DNA of 64,000 nucleotides from Agapetus fuscipes (Eukaryota; Arthropoda; Insecta; Trichoptera; Glossosomatidae). Below are positions 43,721 through 56,100 of the stretch, piece by piece (position 1 is the first letter of the stretch; each line of letters begins with the position of its first letter). The stretch spans positions 15,189,960 through 15,253,959 of the forward strand of contig OX637333.1 in assembly GCA_951799405.1 (NCBI GenBank). The letters are read 5' to 3'. The notes below the pieces were generated by a model. That model saw nothing but the letters and a program-made list of their open reading frames with translations. It had not been told where the DNA came from and did not search any database. A program made the translations under genes and the position numbers.

Positions 43721-44073
43721 AAAAATATATCCAAAACTTCACATCTACAATTACCTTAAAAAACAGCTCAAACGGTGAATATTGAGAGCACTGTTCATTT
43801 TAAAACGGAGCCCGTGCATTGCCAAAATTCCTCACTCTCCACATAATAAAATATCCAAAATAACATCAAGGAAACATGGATTGGTTTTTGTATGAAATTA
43901 ACTCTTATGATCATATCTAAATAAGCCTTAGTCTGAATGACTTCAATATTCGTCATTTATAAATAAAAGTATGCTTACGTCAGCACAAATGGTCCCAAAC
44001 CTGTTTTTAAACAGGGACCTCTTCGGTATGTTTTTCGACCAAGAACCACTTTTTAAGTTTCTTTGAGTTTCTT

Positions 44074-44190
44074 GTCAACGACATTACCATGTTGAAAGCA
44101 CCGGTTCCCATAGACCACCAAAGTTAAGCAACATTGGGCGCGGATGGTACTTGGATGGGTTACCGCTCAGGTACACCGTGTGTCGTTGGC
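44074..44190 (+). pseudogene. 5S rRNA-derived head of SINE-S
   Basis: About 117 bp alignable end to end with animal 5S rRNA: ACCACCAAAGTTAAGCAACAT, GGGCGCGGATGGTACTTGG, ATGGGTTACCGCTC and a GTGTGTCGTTGGC 3' end. The A box and C box of the 5S promoter are recognisable. Substitutions in the stems and fusion to the tRNA unit show it is not a 5S gene. Confidence 0.88.
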
Positions 44191-44475
44191 ATTTTGGACC
44201 GGTCCGTAGTCCAGTGGCAACTAGGACTCGTAAAATGGAAGGTTGTGGATTCGGATCCCGGAGGAGCACAAAAATATACAATTTACATTTCCAAATGTGC
44301 TCTTCGCTGGGTTGAAAAATTCATAAACCTTTACCAAAGACCGGTCACTGAAAGGTCCATCCAACCTTACAGCAACTGGGTCTTGCTTGAGAATTGGCGC
44401 TTTCTACAGCGACGACCAAGCTCTCAGAGGGCTCTTGAGGTGTGATACACACAAAAACAGCGCTCACCAAATAAA
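44074..44475 (+). repeat. SINE-S, full length: 5S + tRNA + LINE-derived tail
   Basis: Order: 5S rRNA-like head (44074-44190); tRNA-like unit with A box TAGTCCAGTGG (44207-44217) and B-box-like GGATTCGGATCC (44247-44258); a short body; then the 3' domain with GAATTGGCGCTTT, CAGAGGGCTCTTGAGGTG and AAATAAATCATCC, ending in ATT repeats. Two internal pol III promoter types are stacked. No protein. Partial copies at 26655, 28925 and 37500. Confidence 0.85.
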
Positions 44476-44479
44476 TCAT

Positions 44480-45629
44480 CCTAATATTATTATTATTCTT
44501 TGATTGAGGACCATTTTGAGGGATTTGTTGCGATCGTAAGGTTCAAGAATAGTAAGCCAAGCTAATTTGAACAAGTTTTTTCTTATACATTACTAATTGG
44601 AACCAATAAATTATAAATTATACAAAGAAATGTTTTCGAGCTAATACTGAGTCCTAAAAATTAAAAACTTGCACAAAAAAAATGTCAGCCGGCTGGGCTT
44701 TTTTACCATAGAAAGTGAAACAAAAATTTGTCATTGTTCGTTAAGAACCCTTGTCACAAAGGCCTATATAGTCATCCTGCCGAGAAAAAAAAAATAGAAC
44801 TCTGTTCCGAGTCCATTCTCAATTATCTCATAGCTTAATATTTTTACAACTTTTTATTTTTTATGTATGACTCTTAAATATTACCAGTTAAGAACCACTG
44901 CCTTACATCCATAATGTTAAGTGTCGGATTTCAAAAAGAAAACAAATTTTGGGCAGCCTCAATGTTTTGTAAGATAAACATAATATTAGTGACTTGCGAT
45001 AACAAAAAGTAAAGTAGAACCTACATTATTTGAGTTTGTTTTATTATTATTTATTAGTCAGCTTAACCGGGCTTGCTGTAAGGAAAAGTGTTATGTGTAA
45101 TCTTTGTAAGCCAAAACAGAATTAAGTTCAGAAAAAGAAAAAAAAATAAGTTTCGCATTCTGAAACTTTAACTGCATTTCAAACTGTTTTAACTTCTGTG
45201 AAGCCGAAAATTCATGTTATGCCAGCAGAATAATTTCTCTTAAAGAAATGGGGAGACGTTGTAGCAAAAAATTACACTTCTCAATTACTTATGACAAACG
45301 GTTATGTCATTATTTTTAATCCTTAGTTTGCTTATTATGAAATTATTTAACATAATTATGTTCATGCATGTATATGTATGTTCTTGCATCTATATTTTTA
45401 TGAAATGTTTCAGCGGAAAATTTGCAGAACTCTATTTTGAAAATTAAAAAAATAAACACTGTTATTCTAATAATTTTTTTAATTGTAAAAAAACAAATGT
45501 ATTAATTACATATTACGCTTTGGTTTATGTTAATTTAACACATTTATTTGTGATTTGATTTTAAATTATGTAAAAAAGCCGGGCTTTTTATAGAAGTTTT
45601 GACTCGGTCCACAATAACTCGGATAATCG
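44480..45629. other. No recognised content
   Basis: About 1.15 kb of AT-rich sequence. I see no frame, no element ends and no copy elsewhere in the window. Confidence 0.5.
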
Positions 45630-45890
45630 TTCCTTGACTTATAGGTTGGTATGCGGCTGACCCCCCATACTGTAAAAAATGGTTCTTGCCAATGTCACCC
45701 CTGTTTCAGGGAAGGACGGCAAGAGTTGCAGAGCTTATGTTCATTTGAGATTGGATTTTTATATTGTAAGTCCACATGCGGTATGTGTTAGCGCGAAATT
45801 ATACATGTCTGCTGTGGGAATGCATTTAATATTAATCTTAAATGATATATAATATCTTTGCAGCTTAGATTAGATTAGATTAGATTAGAT
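45630..45890 (+). repeat. T250, full length, (TTAGA)n tail
   Basis: Standard TTCCTTGACTTATAGG start and a clean tail of five AGATT units. No LINE sequence upstream. Close to the copy at 28449-28690. Confidence 0.85.
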
Positions 45891-46065
45891 GGAAGCTCTA
45901 CAATAAAATAAATGAAACTGACCAAGGCAAAAAATATATTTATTTTTCAAAGGATGTGACGGTTTCAAACAATGTCCTTGTTCAACTTACATAACAATGA
46001 ACTTACTGTTCTTTTTCATATACATATTTATTATTTGTATTTTAATTAGTTACTCCTGTGGCCTG

Positions 46066-46180
46066 TATTTTCAACATACAAGTTAACAATTGTAGCTCAA
46101 AATTGTTAAAATTTGACAGATCTGAGGTAACTAGTGTATTTTGAAACTACAAGTAGGTACACAACTTGTAAAGTACAAGC
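46066..46180. repeat. Element end sharing GGCCTGTATTTTCAA with 62640-62735
   Basis: GGCCTGTATTTTCAACATACAAGTT here and its inverted relative at 62705-62735 begin alike and both contain an ACTAGTGTATTT stretch. Probably two remnants of a TIR element; the other end was not found. Confidence 0.45.
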
Positions 46181-46419
46181 TACAATGAGAAGTCTACTAT
46201 CCATAGACAAATTTTTTCACTTTATTGTAGAAAACGTTTAAAAAAATGCCTAATCGAACAAGTGTATTACGAACATAAACAAAAGTCTTACAAAATTGTA
46301 AATTATTAGCTGTCAAAATTTAACAAGCCTACCTAGCTGTGAAGTTAGGTAGACTTGTAAACTTGCTTCAGTGACTTGCTTTGCATGCTTTGCATGCTTT
46401 GCACTGAGCGTTTGATGAG

Positions 46420-46840
46420 CCTGTATTGCATCATTTTGTTGTTTATTTTTCAAATCCGTCTTTATTTTTATTGGAAGTCCGTTATATAGGGACTGTACAA
46501 CATTTCAAAGAGACCTCTTTCCAAACTTTGTCGATTGAAAACCTTTAGGTAATACGTTTATTTTCTAAGCTTCGAGTGCTATAATTATGAACAACATTTT
46601 TTATTATGGTACCTACTCCAAATTTGTGTGAGTTGAGGATTTCAGAATTTGAATAATGTTAGACAGTGATGCCGTACAATGGTAGGACCTTGAATGGACA
46701 TTGCTCTGTCGATAAATATCCTTCACGCATGTATCCCATGGTACCTATGCTAACAATGTTCCTCAGAGCTCTGTTTTAGACAACTTGCAGCTCCGATATT
46801 TGTTTTTTGATGGCAGCCCCCCATATGCAAGTCAGATACG
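46420..46840 (-). pseudogene. LINE-D C-terminus, second copy
   Basis: Minus-strand counterpart of 43085-43500, with the same ELQVV, ALRNI and SLYNGLPIKIK-type segments broken by stops and small indels. Confidence 0.75.
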
Positions 46841-46990
46841 AATGTACCGGGGTGGCCGGGTAGGGGTGAGAAGATGGTAGGTCAATCCACCATCTTCTAC
46901 AGTGGTACGAACAACGACCAACATGAATTCGAAACAGGCTTTGTCGTAAGCCAGAACGCTAGAAGAGCAGTGTTATCTTATGAACCAATT

Positions 46991-49117
46991 AAAATAAATT
47001 GTACAGTGGACTGCACAGGACTTTATAGCACAAAATACGGTCATGTTTAGGTCATAGCCAATTTTCATAACAAAACATTTAGTTGTGTGTAAGTAATGAA
47101 GCTAATCTTTTTAAGCAATCGTCTTTTTGCAGTATTATCGTTGATCCCGTTTGTACCAAAACTAACACTTTGTTTGGTGGGTACCTATACTTTTCATTGA
47201 TATTTTGGAAAGTTATGATTGATTATTATATGGGTACAACTTACTAGATTTTAAGACTCGTAGCCTAGTATTTTATATTAGGCGTTTTAGTACCAAGAAT
47301 ATTACAATCATTTTTGTATTAAAATTTGTCACTTTGTATAGTGGCTACACCTTATAATACTTATTTGAAAAAAGTAATGATTAATGTATGTAGATATATA
47401 TAAGAGCTTTTCAATTGTAGAAAATTATTTTTTAGTTAACCCGTTCTCTGCCGGGAAAATTTAAAATATTGTTTTCTCTTGTATGGCAACCCCCAAAACA
47501 AAGAGTATTAAGAGGCAATGCTTATTGTTGTTAGATAGCAATTGATTGAGCGAATTGTTAAGTAGGTTTATTTATGGGTATTAGACGTTTTGCTACCAAA
47601 AATATTACAATAATTTTTTGTATGAAAATTTGTCACTTTGTATGGTGGCTATACTTTATAATATTTTTTTGAAAAAAGTAATGATTCATGTATGTAGGTT
47701 TATATAAAAGCTTTTCAATTGTAGAACATTATTTTGTAGTTAACCCTTTCTCTGCCGAGAAATTTTAAATTATTTTTTTCTCTTGTATGGCAACCCCCAA
47801 AATAAAGAAAATTATGAGGCAATGGTTATTGTTGTTACATAGCAATATTATAATGACGATTATTCAGAACAAATAAAGAAAATCGTAGGAGCCGTTTTTG
47901 AGAAAATCTCATTTGAAACTTTCAGCTGTTCGGAAGCCATCTTGAATTTTCTAAAATTTGAAAAATGTTTCACTATGAATTATAGTGATAACAAAGTTTT
48001 TTCTGATAAAGTTAAGAAACATAACAGTTTTTTGCGTTCTGATGGGTTTTTGTAGCCTTTTAATTTCAATTTTTGATATCATGTAAACGGCACTTTATGT
48101 TTTTATTTTCAAAATTGTTATTTAATTTTTTTCTAGAATTTAATGTTACGTATAATATTGTAGAACATTATTTTTTTGTCAACGCTTTCACTTCTGAGAA
48201 AATCACAATTGTTTATTTTTTTCATATGGCAACTCATAGACGCAGATTAGCAAAAATGTTGCCATAACTAAATTTGGTAAGAATGTATCAAGCAACTACC
48301 TTACTGAAAATTTAAAAAAAATCGTGCGAGCCATTTTTGAGAAAATCGCATTTGAAGTTTTCTCCTCTTTGGAAGCCATCTTGAATTCTCAAAATAGTGA
48401 AAAACAAATTATATTACAAAGAAGTTTATAAATTTTTCTTTCTTTTGAACCTAAAAAAAGTTTTACAAAATTGCGTTTTTATGGGTCTGTTTAATATTTT
48501 TGATGAAAATTTTGAGATCGTGTAAACGGTACTTTAAGTAAAAATTTTTTTAAAGTTTTCTTTAAATTTTTGTAGAAATTAATATTGCGCGTAATATTGT
48601 AGAACATTTTTTTTTGTCAACCCAGCCATTTCCGAGATAATCACAATCGTTTTTTTCTTTCATATGGCAACCCATAGACGCAGGTTGGCAAGAGTGTTGC
48701 CATACCTAATTTTCTTAGAAAAAACTTAAGCAACGACCACACTGAAATTTTAAAGAAAATCGTTAGAGCCGTTTTTGAGAAAAGTGCAATTTTATGTTTT
48801 TTTTGTATGGCAGCCATCTTGAATTTTCAGGGTGGTGCCATGCCAGTCGGCCCATCAAAATCTGTGGTTGTCAATTCTCTAAATCCAAAAATTGGTGTCT
48901 CTGTGATCAGTAGTTTCGGCTGGGACATACACTCATACGGACGGACGGACGGACGGACGGACGGACGGACGGACGGACGGACGGACAGGTTCGACAAATT
49001 AGGTTTTTTTGCATGTCCTGGTGCAGGACAACTCATTTCCCTTGAAACCTCATTTTTTTTTTTTCGGGCGAATACAATACTTTATAACAGTCCTTCGGAC
49101 TGCTATAAAGTAAAAAT
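46991..49117 (+). mobile_element. Family B element, copy B2
   Basis: 2.13 kb, colinear with B1 without the 436-bp insertion and visually about 95% identical. Monomer landmarks at about 47436, 47741, 48177 and 48615. At the microsatellite position it has 12 ACGG units; the terminal hairpin is identical to B1. LINE-C begins directly at its right end. Confidence 0.8.
48937..48984. repeat. (ACGG)12 microsatellite in B2
   Basis: Twelve perfect units between CACTCAT and ACAGGTTCG, exactly where B1 has two units and B3 has the AC run. Confidence 0.95.
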
Positions 49118-49118
49118 A

Positions 49119-51424
49119 CTGAGTCATAATAAATCAAAACCGTCTACAAGACTAAGATATAATCTGGACATTCTGAACAATAAAGACGGATTAGAAAGGT
49201 ATAGAAAAGGCTTCAATGACCAATTGCACAACCTGGGTGAGAGTCAGGTGGCAACTGAAGAAATAACTGAAGCCAGTGATAACCAGTACTCGGAATTTCA
49301 GATGTCTCAAGATGAAGTCATGGATGAAGTCTCAAGTGTGGAAGAAAGTGATCCTACAGCAAACCAGCTGAGGGTTGAAGAGTCTTGGAAGCTAATTATG
49401 CAGGTCATTAAGCAAACGGCTGAAAAGGAGATTGGGAAGATGGATCAACATGCAAGTAAGCCATGGTTTGATGAGGAATGCAGGCGTGCTGTTATGTGGC
49501 GGAAGGAACTCAGAAACTGTCTTCTTCAAGGAAGTAACCAAAACCTGGAGAATGAATGGAAAGGAAGAAAAAGGCAAGTACGAAACCTCCTTTGAGAGCC
49601 AAAAAACGCTTGCATCATAAGCGGCTGATGGAGAAGCTTGAGAGTGACAATAGGGATGGAAGGAACTCTAGAAAATTCTTTGATTCCGTCAGAAAGGCGA
49701 AGTGTGGATTTCAACAGCGTAGTAGCCAGATAATGGATGAACAGGGAAACATCATTGCTGTTCGAGACCAAATACTTGACGTGTGGAAGAAGCATTTCAC
49801 TGGATTGCTGCGAGGTGAGAGTCCGGATAATCCTTTGCAACCATCTAGAGTTCTCACGGTGGAACCCGAAGTTCCTCCACCAAGTCGAGATGAGGTAGTA
49901 CAGGCAATTAAGAGTTTAAAGAAGTCAAGAGCTCCTGGAAATGATGATATTCCTGCTGCGTTACTGAAATGTGGCAGAGAAGCCTTAGAAAATGCTCTGT
50001 GGGGTCTTTATCAGGATGTTTGGAAACATGAGGTACTGCCAGATAGCTGAAAAGTTGCACTATTGTGTCCAATACATAAAAAAGGAGACATAATGCTATG
50101 CTCTAATTATAGAGGTATCTCACTTCTCCCAGCGGCATACAAAATATTGTCTAATATTCTGGTAAGAAGAATTATGCCATATGCTGAATGTGCTCTTGGA
50201 GAGTACCAAGCAGGTTTCAGAAGGAATCGGAACACAACCGACCAGATCTTTTCTTTGAGGCAAATATTAGAGAGAAGAAGTGGGAATATGCTCAAGATAC
50301 TCATTGCCTTTTTGTCGACTTCAAGACTGCTTATGACTCAGTGCATCGTTTGGGGCTGTGGAGGGTTTTACGAGACTATGGAATTCCTGGAAAACTCATC
50401 AAACTGGTTCAGATATCCATAGAAAATTCAAGAGCTCAAATACTGCTGCAGGGACAGGTCTCGGATCCCTTTGAGATCAGTTCAGGCCTAAAGCAGGGTG
50501 ACGCCCTTTCTCCATTGCTCTTCAACCTAGCCTTAGAAAAGGTTGTGAGAGAAACCAAACCTGTGTATGGTGGAATCACCATAGGAAGTACCATTAGGCT
50601 GCTGGGATATGCGGATGATGTGGTGCTTCTGGGAGAGAATGCTGCACAGCTCCGGGCGCTCTTCTTACCAATGGAGAGAATGGCAAGGAGGATAGGATTG
50701 AGAATTAATGAGGGGAAAACTGAATACTTGCCTGTGGCGCGGCGGGATATTCAAGAAGATTTGACTGTAGATAATTACAAGTTTAAGAACTGCAATTCAT
50801 TCAAATACTTGGGTACCCTTATAAATGACAAAAATATCCTATCCTCAGAATTACATGCCCAAATTCACTCCGGCAATAATGCTTTTTTTGGCCTTAGAGG
50901 GCTATTGTGCTCAAAATGGCTATCCCGCTCCACAAAATTTAAGATTTACACTTCCATTGTTCGGCCAGTTGTGTTGTACCGATACGAAGCCTGGAGTCTG
51001 ACTCAAAAACAAGAAAAATCTCTCCAGGTCTTTGAGAACAAAATGCTTCGTCGCATTCTCGGACCAGTATTTGAAGATGACAGTTGGCGTATCCGGACCA
51101 ACGCGGAGCTGATGTCCGTGTTTCAAGATGAAAACATAGTGTCGGTAATGAAATCAAGAAGACTCCAGTCGGCCGGGCATGTAGCACGTGCAGAGGACTC
51201 CAGGATCATCAGAACAGTCTTGGATGGTGCCCCCTCAGGTGTTAGACCACTCGGACGTCCCAGGATGCGGTGGGCAGACAACATTGAAGCCGATGCTGAA
51301 ATTCTGGGAGTAAGGGGACCATGGAGGGAAGCTGCACAAGACAGAGAGTCCTGGAGGATTGTGGTGCGGGAGGCCCTGAGCCTTCAAGGCTTATGAGCCA
51401 AAGAAAGTAAAGTAAAGTAAAGTA
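49119..51424 (+). pseudogene. LINE-C reverse transcriptase, broken, (AAAGT)n tail
   Basis: 5'-truncated non-LTR retrotransposon; the endonuclease is absent. An early region (RLRYNLDILNN, KPWFDEECRRAV) leads into RT: PGNDDIPAALLK, NYRGISLLPAAYK, FVDFKTAYDSVHR, GLKQGDALSPLLFNLALE and LGYADDVVLLGE (YADD core). C-terminus: RRLQSAGHVARAED and PLGRPRMRWADNIE, ending LSLQGL at 51396. Breaks: frameshift near 49590, TGA at 50048-50050, frameshift near 50300. The last 1.1 kb is open. About four AAAGT units form the tail. RTE-like or a sister clade; distinct from LINE-A and LINE-B. Confidence 0.85.
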
Positions 51425-51513
51425 GTAAATAATAATGTAAATGGACATCAAAAACTAAAACATAAAACAAATTTCAGTTTAACAACCCTAGCCGCCAACA
51501 TTACAGATCAACT
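51425..51513 (-). repeat. LINE-A 3'-UTR fragment without T250
   Basis: Matches the 59880-59960 segment (GGACATCAAAAACTAAAAC, CCCTAGCCGCCAACATTAC). Unusually for LINE-A debris here, T250 is missing; LINE-C's tail meets it directly. Confidence 0.65.
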
Positions 51514-51519
51514 GTCATC

Positions 51520-52056
51520 GTGCGTTCTACTGATGCTCTTGGTCGTATATATACAGTTCATCCAAATAATGATGAATGTTTCTATTTGCGGTTGTTGCTG
51601 GTAAATGTGCGTGGGCTAACGTCATTTGATTCACTTCGGACTGTTAATGCTACCGTATTCCCAACATATCGTGCTGCATGTGCATACCCATTGGGAGACG
51701 ACAATCGTTGAAGCAATTATCTCTGCATCTCCAAGCCAGATGTGCACATTATTTGCTATCATCATTTCAACATGGTTTCCATCGAACCCATCTAACCTGT
51801 GTTACAAAGACAAGGATAATATGTCGGAGGACATTTTACATCAAATTTGTGTCAGTTCAAGAAATCCCGACCTTTAAATGAATGAGGAGATACATAATCA
51901 GGTTTTGATCTTGACCAAAGACATGTGTTACCTCATGTGCGGTAATTTATTAGTCAAATTAGGAATGAAAGCGCTAAATCGTGAAATAAATGACGCATTT
52001 AATCGAGAATTTGAACGGGAAAGAGAATATGATCACCAGGAATTATATTTAATAGT
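51520..52056 (+). pseudogene. Helitron polyprotein, region before the helicase
   Basis: Reads GRIYTVHPNNDECFYLRLLL then SFDSLRTVNATVFPTYRAAC, a stretch typical of Helitron proteins just upstream of the PIF1-like helicase. It continues in shifted frames to NQVLILTKDMC and LNREINDAFNREFERERE. At least two frameshifts (near 51705 and 51880). The last codons, ELYLIV, resume after the BEL/Pao element. Confidence 0.85.
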
Positions 52057-52642
52057 TGGTGACGCATGATTAGCGTCATCTATTTTTAATTTTAATTAAT
52101 AGTCTAAGAAGCGAATTTCATGTTGGACTTTCACAATCTGAAAAAAGTGCGGATAAAAATCGCAAGATGTCGGTATGAACTTTTTTGACATCCAACGTGA
52201 AATCTCAAGATTTGAGGACTTCCGCTTCTGTCGTCTTGACAAGTAGACACGTTTTTATATATGTCTCGCGAGCGATTTGAAATTTACCGTTAAAAAATTC
52301 TGTGAGTGAGTGTGTTTGTTTTACCTATAACTTGCAAGTGTGGCAGTTCGTGAACAAGGCTCATCTCCATAGGATCCTGAGAAACGAGCATCATCTTGGA
52401 CCAGAGCACAATTTGAGGTGAGTGTGGCCCTTTTGATTTTCGCTTCTTTGGTACGGGAAGTCGTCCAAAATTGAAAGCCACCTATTGAAGGTCGGTTTGT
52501 TCGAGGGAGAAAATATCTAGGCAGTAGTTCTAGAATTTTCATATCCCTCATTTGGAGAATACGTTACAGTTTCTCCACTTTGCTTTTTTTGTATTTTATA
52601 TACATACCCCCTGAGGGGCAAAACTTACAACTTGCCTCCCCA
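52057..52642 (+). repeat. BEL/Pao 5' LTR
   Basis: 586 bp, TG...CA. Contains the promoter and RNA start by analogy; a TATATA run near 52253 is a possible TATA element. Offset to the 3' LTR is exactly 6,666 bp. Confidence 0.93.
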
Positions 52643-52644
52643 TT

Positions 52645-52660
52645 TGGTCCTTCGAACCGG
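52645..52660 (+). other. Primer-binding site
   Basis: TGGTCCTTCGAACCGG, two bases after the 5' LTR, is complementary to a tRNA 3' end whose T arm would read GGTTCGAAGGACCA. The tRNA identity is not assigned. Confidence 0.75.
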
Positions 52661-53184
52661 ATCGAAACCAGAATGGTTGACATGAAACGGATATTCAAGG
52701 ATACTGTGTCGATAGTTAATTGTTAAGAACATAATATTATATGCCTTTGTATTAGAATCTATATTCTAGCATGATTTATATTCTGTACAAAAATTAACGA
52801 GTGTCATATATTCTACTGTATGTAGGTAGTTATTTTTTTTAATAAGTGTTGAATACACAGTAGGTACATATATTTGTTGGTGCGAAATTTATAGTTTTAA
52901 TGATACCTATCCATTAGAGATTAGGTATTCATACAGCTGAGCATTGTCTACAGGTACCTACCTACCTTTGTTTATATTTTTATATAAATGTCATTACAAG
53001 TTTGTTATTGTTTTTTTTCCATTAATAAATAAACTATCTGGAGAAAGTAAATATTATGATACATACTGACATAAAATAAATTCAACTTTGAGGCAAATCG
53101 ATTTCTTCTTTCAGAACTGAAAGTAGGTTTTTTCGATTTTGTTACCGTTTCTTCATTTTTTATTGTTTATTTTAAATAGTAAAC

Positions 53185-56100
53185 ATGGCGGATGCTTTAA
53201 CAAGAACTTTGGTTATATTGAAAGAGAAACAAAAGGTTTATTTTGAAAGAATAAATAATTTATATAAACTAGGAAAAAATGTTTCTAATTTTGCATCCAG
53301 AGAGAATAGTAATTTTTTATCGGCTTCCAAGGAAGCAGGAAGCTGGGTTAAAAAGTACGAAGATTTGATAGATCAAATAAATGCACTTTCTTTAGAGATA
53401 GACCCAGAGGCAAAGGTAAATTATCAATCACTTATGGCCTTTGAAGAACTTTATAGTAAAATAATGGATGTTAGGGAAAGAATTTTAAAAACCGAAACAC
53501 CACATGTATCGACTCAAAGTGGGCCTAGATATGAGGTAAAATTACCGCCCATACAAATTCCTTTGTTTGATGGGAATCCAAAAAATTGGTCACGATTTTT
53601 TGAATCCTTTAAGGCAAACGTCCATCTAAATACAGGGTTGTCAGACGCCCAAAGAGTGCAATATTTAACAGGCAACTTGACGGGAAAGGCAGCGAGCATA
53701 TTTTCGGGAATTGTACCGTCAGCGGAAACCTATAACGTGGTCTGGGACAGTCTTGTTAAAAAATATCAGGATAAACGTGCGCTAGGAACATATTACATAA
53801 ATAATATCCTTGATTTAAAGAAGGCCGATCACACGGCTGCCTGTCTTGATGGCTTTATTGAGAAGTACGCCGCTTCCATTGCAGCATTAAAACAATTAGG
53901 TATTGCAGATGTGGGAGATTTTCTTTTATTTAATTGCGCTTTGCGCAAATTGAATTCGTCTACAGTTATGGCCTTCGAGCTTTCGCTGAAAGACATCGAA
54001 ATACCTTCTTGTCAGAATCTTATCAGTTTTGTTCAACAACAGGTCAAAATTTTGGAAAGATCGCACGTAAATGAATCGAAGTCGGTTTCCGAAGCTTGCC
54101 ATTCGAATACACGCGTGAGGAATAATACGACAAAATCTGTGAGTGGTCGTGCGTTCCTCGCAAGTGGTAGAGTGTCTACTGGGGACACTCTCTTTTGCGT
54201 TTTGTGTAAACGAAACGACCATAATAAATTACATAAATGTGTGAAATTTAAGAGCTATTCTCCTAAGGAAAGGTATGAATTTATTAAATCAAAACGGGGT
54301 TGCGTTCGTTGTTTGAGTGTTACCCACTGGTCTCATTGTACTGAGACAGGAACTTGTCAAATTTGTAATAAGGGACATCATACCCTTCTGCATTTTGACG
54401 ACAAGGAGAATAAGGCCAGACGAGTAGTCAAGAATGCTGAGCAGGGACATCAGCTGTCGCATTCAGGTGATGATATGCAAGGGTCGGGTGTACCCTCGGT
54501 TTCTTTAAGTGCAAATGCTCGGGTGAATGCGAGCACGGTGCTGTTGGCTACGGCACAGGTTTTTGCCTGGTCAAATTACAAGAAAAATAAGATGATAGTT
54601 AGATGTCTTGTTGATAATGGTTCTCAAAACCATTTGATAACATTAGAATGTTGTAGAAATATGAATTTACATATTGTTCCTCTAAATAATTCAGTAATTA
54701 GAGGAATCGGTCTTTCTGCACGACCGATACATGGATGTGTCAATTTTGAAATACAATCGAGGTACAATCCTCAAAATACTTACAAGGTTAACGCGTTAGT
54801 GGTGGATAATATCACGGATCAGTTACCTTCTAGGTACATTGATAACAGTGATATGACTTATTTAAAGGACATTTCAATGGCTGATTTATCCTGGAATGTC
54901 CCTGGAGTTGTGGACATTGTGTTGGGTGCACAATTGTTCCCTTTCATCTATTTGGGTAAAATAATAGAGTCAAAGTCGAAAGCGCCACCTGCATTATTGA
55001 CGTCCTTTGGCTATGTATTGATGGGAGATTGTCCAAAGAGTGTTTCAGCTGCAGACAGTTGTCACGAATCTTTTTCTGCATTGGTTGTAAAAGATGCGGA
55101 TTTATTATTACACAAGTTCTGGGAGTTGGAAGAAATCCCAGTGAAAAAGTTCTTAAGTCCAGATGAGACAGCGTGCGAAAACTCCTTTGTATCTTCTGTG
55201 ACTAAAGACGAGGCAGGTCGTTACTCTGTTGCTCTACCCTTTTGTGCTGAGCCTGGAAATTTGGGCAACTCACGAAATACTGCATTTCGGCGTTTCTTGT
55301 TATTAGAAAGAAAGTTTAAGCAGTTACCGAGTCTGCAGGAGAATTATAATTCGGTAATAAATGACTACATTCAAAAGGGATATCTCTCTGAAGTGGCAGA
55401 GTCAGATATTGGTGAACATGGATATTATATTCCTCACCACGCTGTAGTGCGTCAAGACAAACCTATGCCTCGCATTGTTTTAGATGCTAGTGCGAAAACG
55501 CATACTGGGTTGTCACTCAATGATGTACTACATTCTGGGCCAAATTTACAGGCTGATTTGTTTCTCCTTTTTTTAGATTTTAGGCTGTTTCCTGTCGCGA
55601 TGACAGCAGATGTACAGCAGATGTATTTGCAGGTTGGTGTATTTGTTGACCACCGCAGATATTTGAGAATATTATTTCGTTTTTCTGAAAAGGAGAAAGT
55701 TCGAACCTTTCAATTTAATAGGGTTCCATTTGGATTAAAGTGTAGTCCTTTCTTGGCCATGCGATCTGTGCGTCAGTTGGCATCGGACATGGCTGAACAT
55801 TTTCCGGAAGCCGCCAAAGTAGCTGGAGCTAGGTTTTATATGGATGACCTGGTTCAGTCTGTGGCAGATGAGGCTTCGGCTGTTTCTCTGGCAAAAGATC
55901 TCGTAGCTTTGTTCAAGTATGGTGGCATGGATCTGGTAAAATGGTCAAGCAATTCATCTTATCTATTAGATAGTCTTCCTAACTCACATAGAGGTTCCAT
56001 AAAATTTGATGATGATAAAGGCGTAACTCTAAAAGTATTAGGGTTGTCTTGGGATCCAGTTAAGGATAATTTCTTCTTTACTTCGAATGACTCTCAGCAA

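Noticed and set aside
44074..44190. A functional 5S rRNA gene
   Set aside because: Stem substitutions, no T-run terminator at the 3' end, and direct fusion to a tRNA-like unit shared with other SINE copies.
48807..49118. N-terminal extension of the LINE-C protein
   Set aside because: This part of the frame runs through family B non-coding sequence and its ACGG microsatellite; LINE-C homology begins at about 49119.
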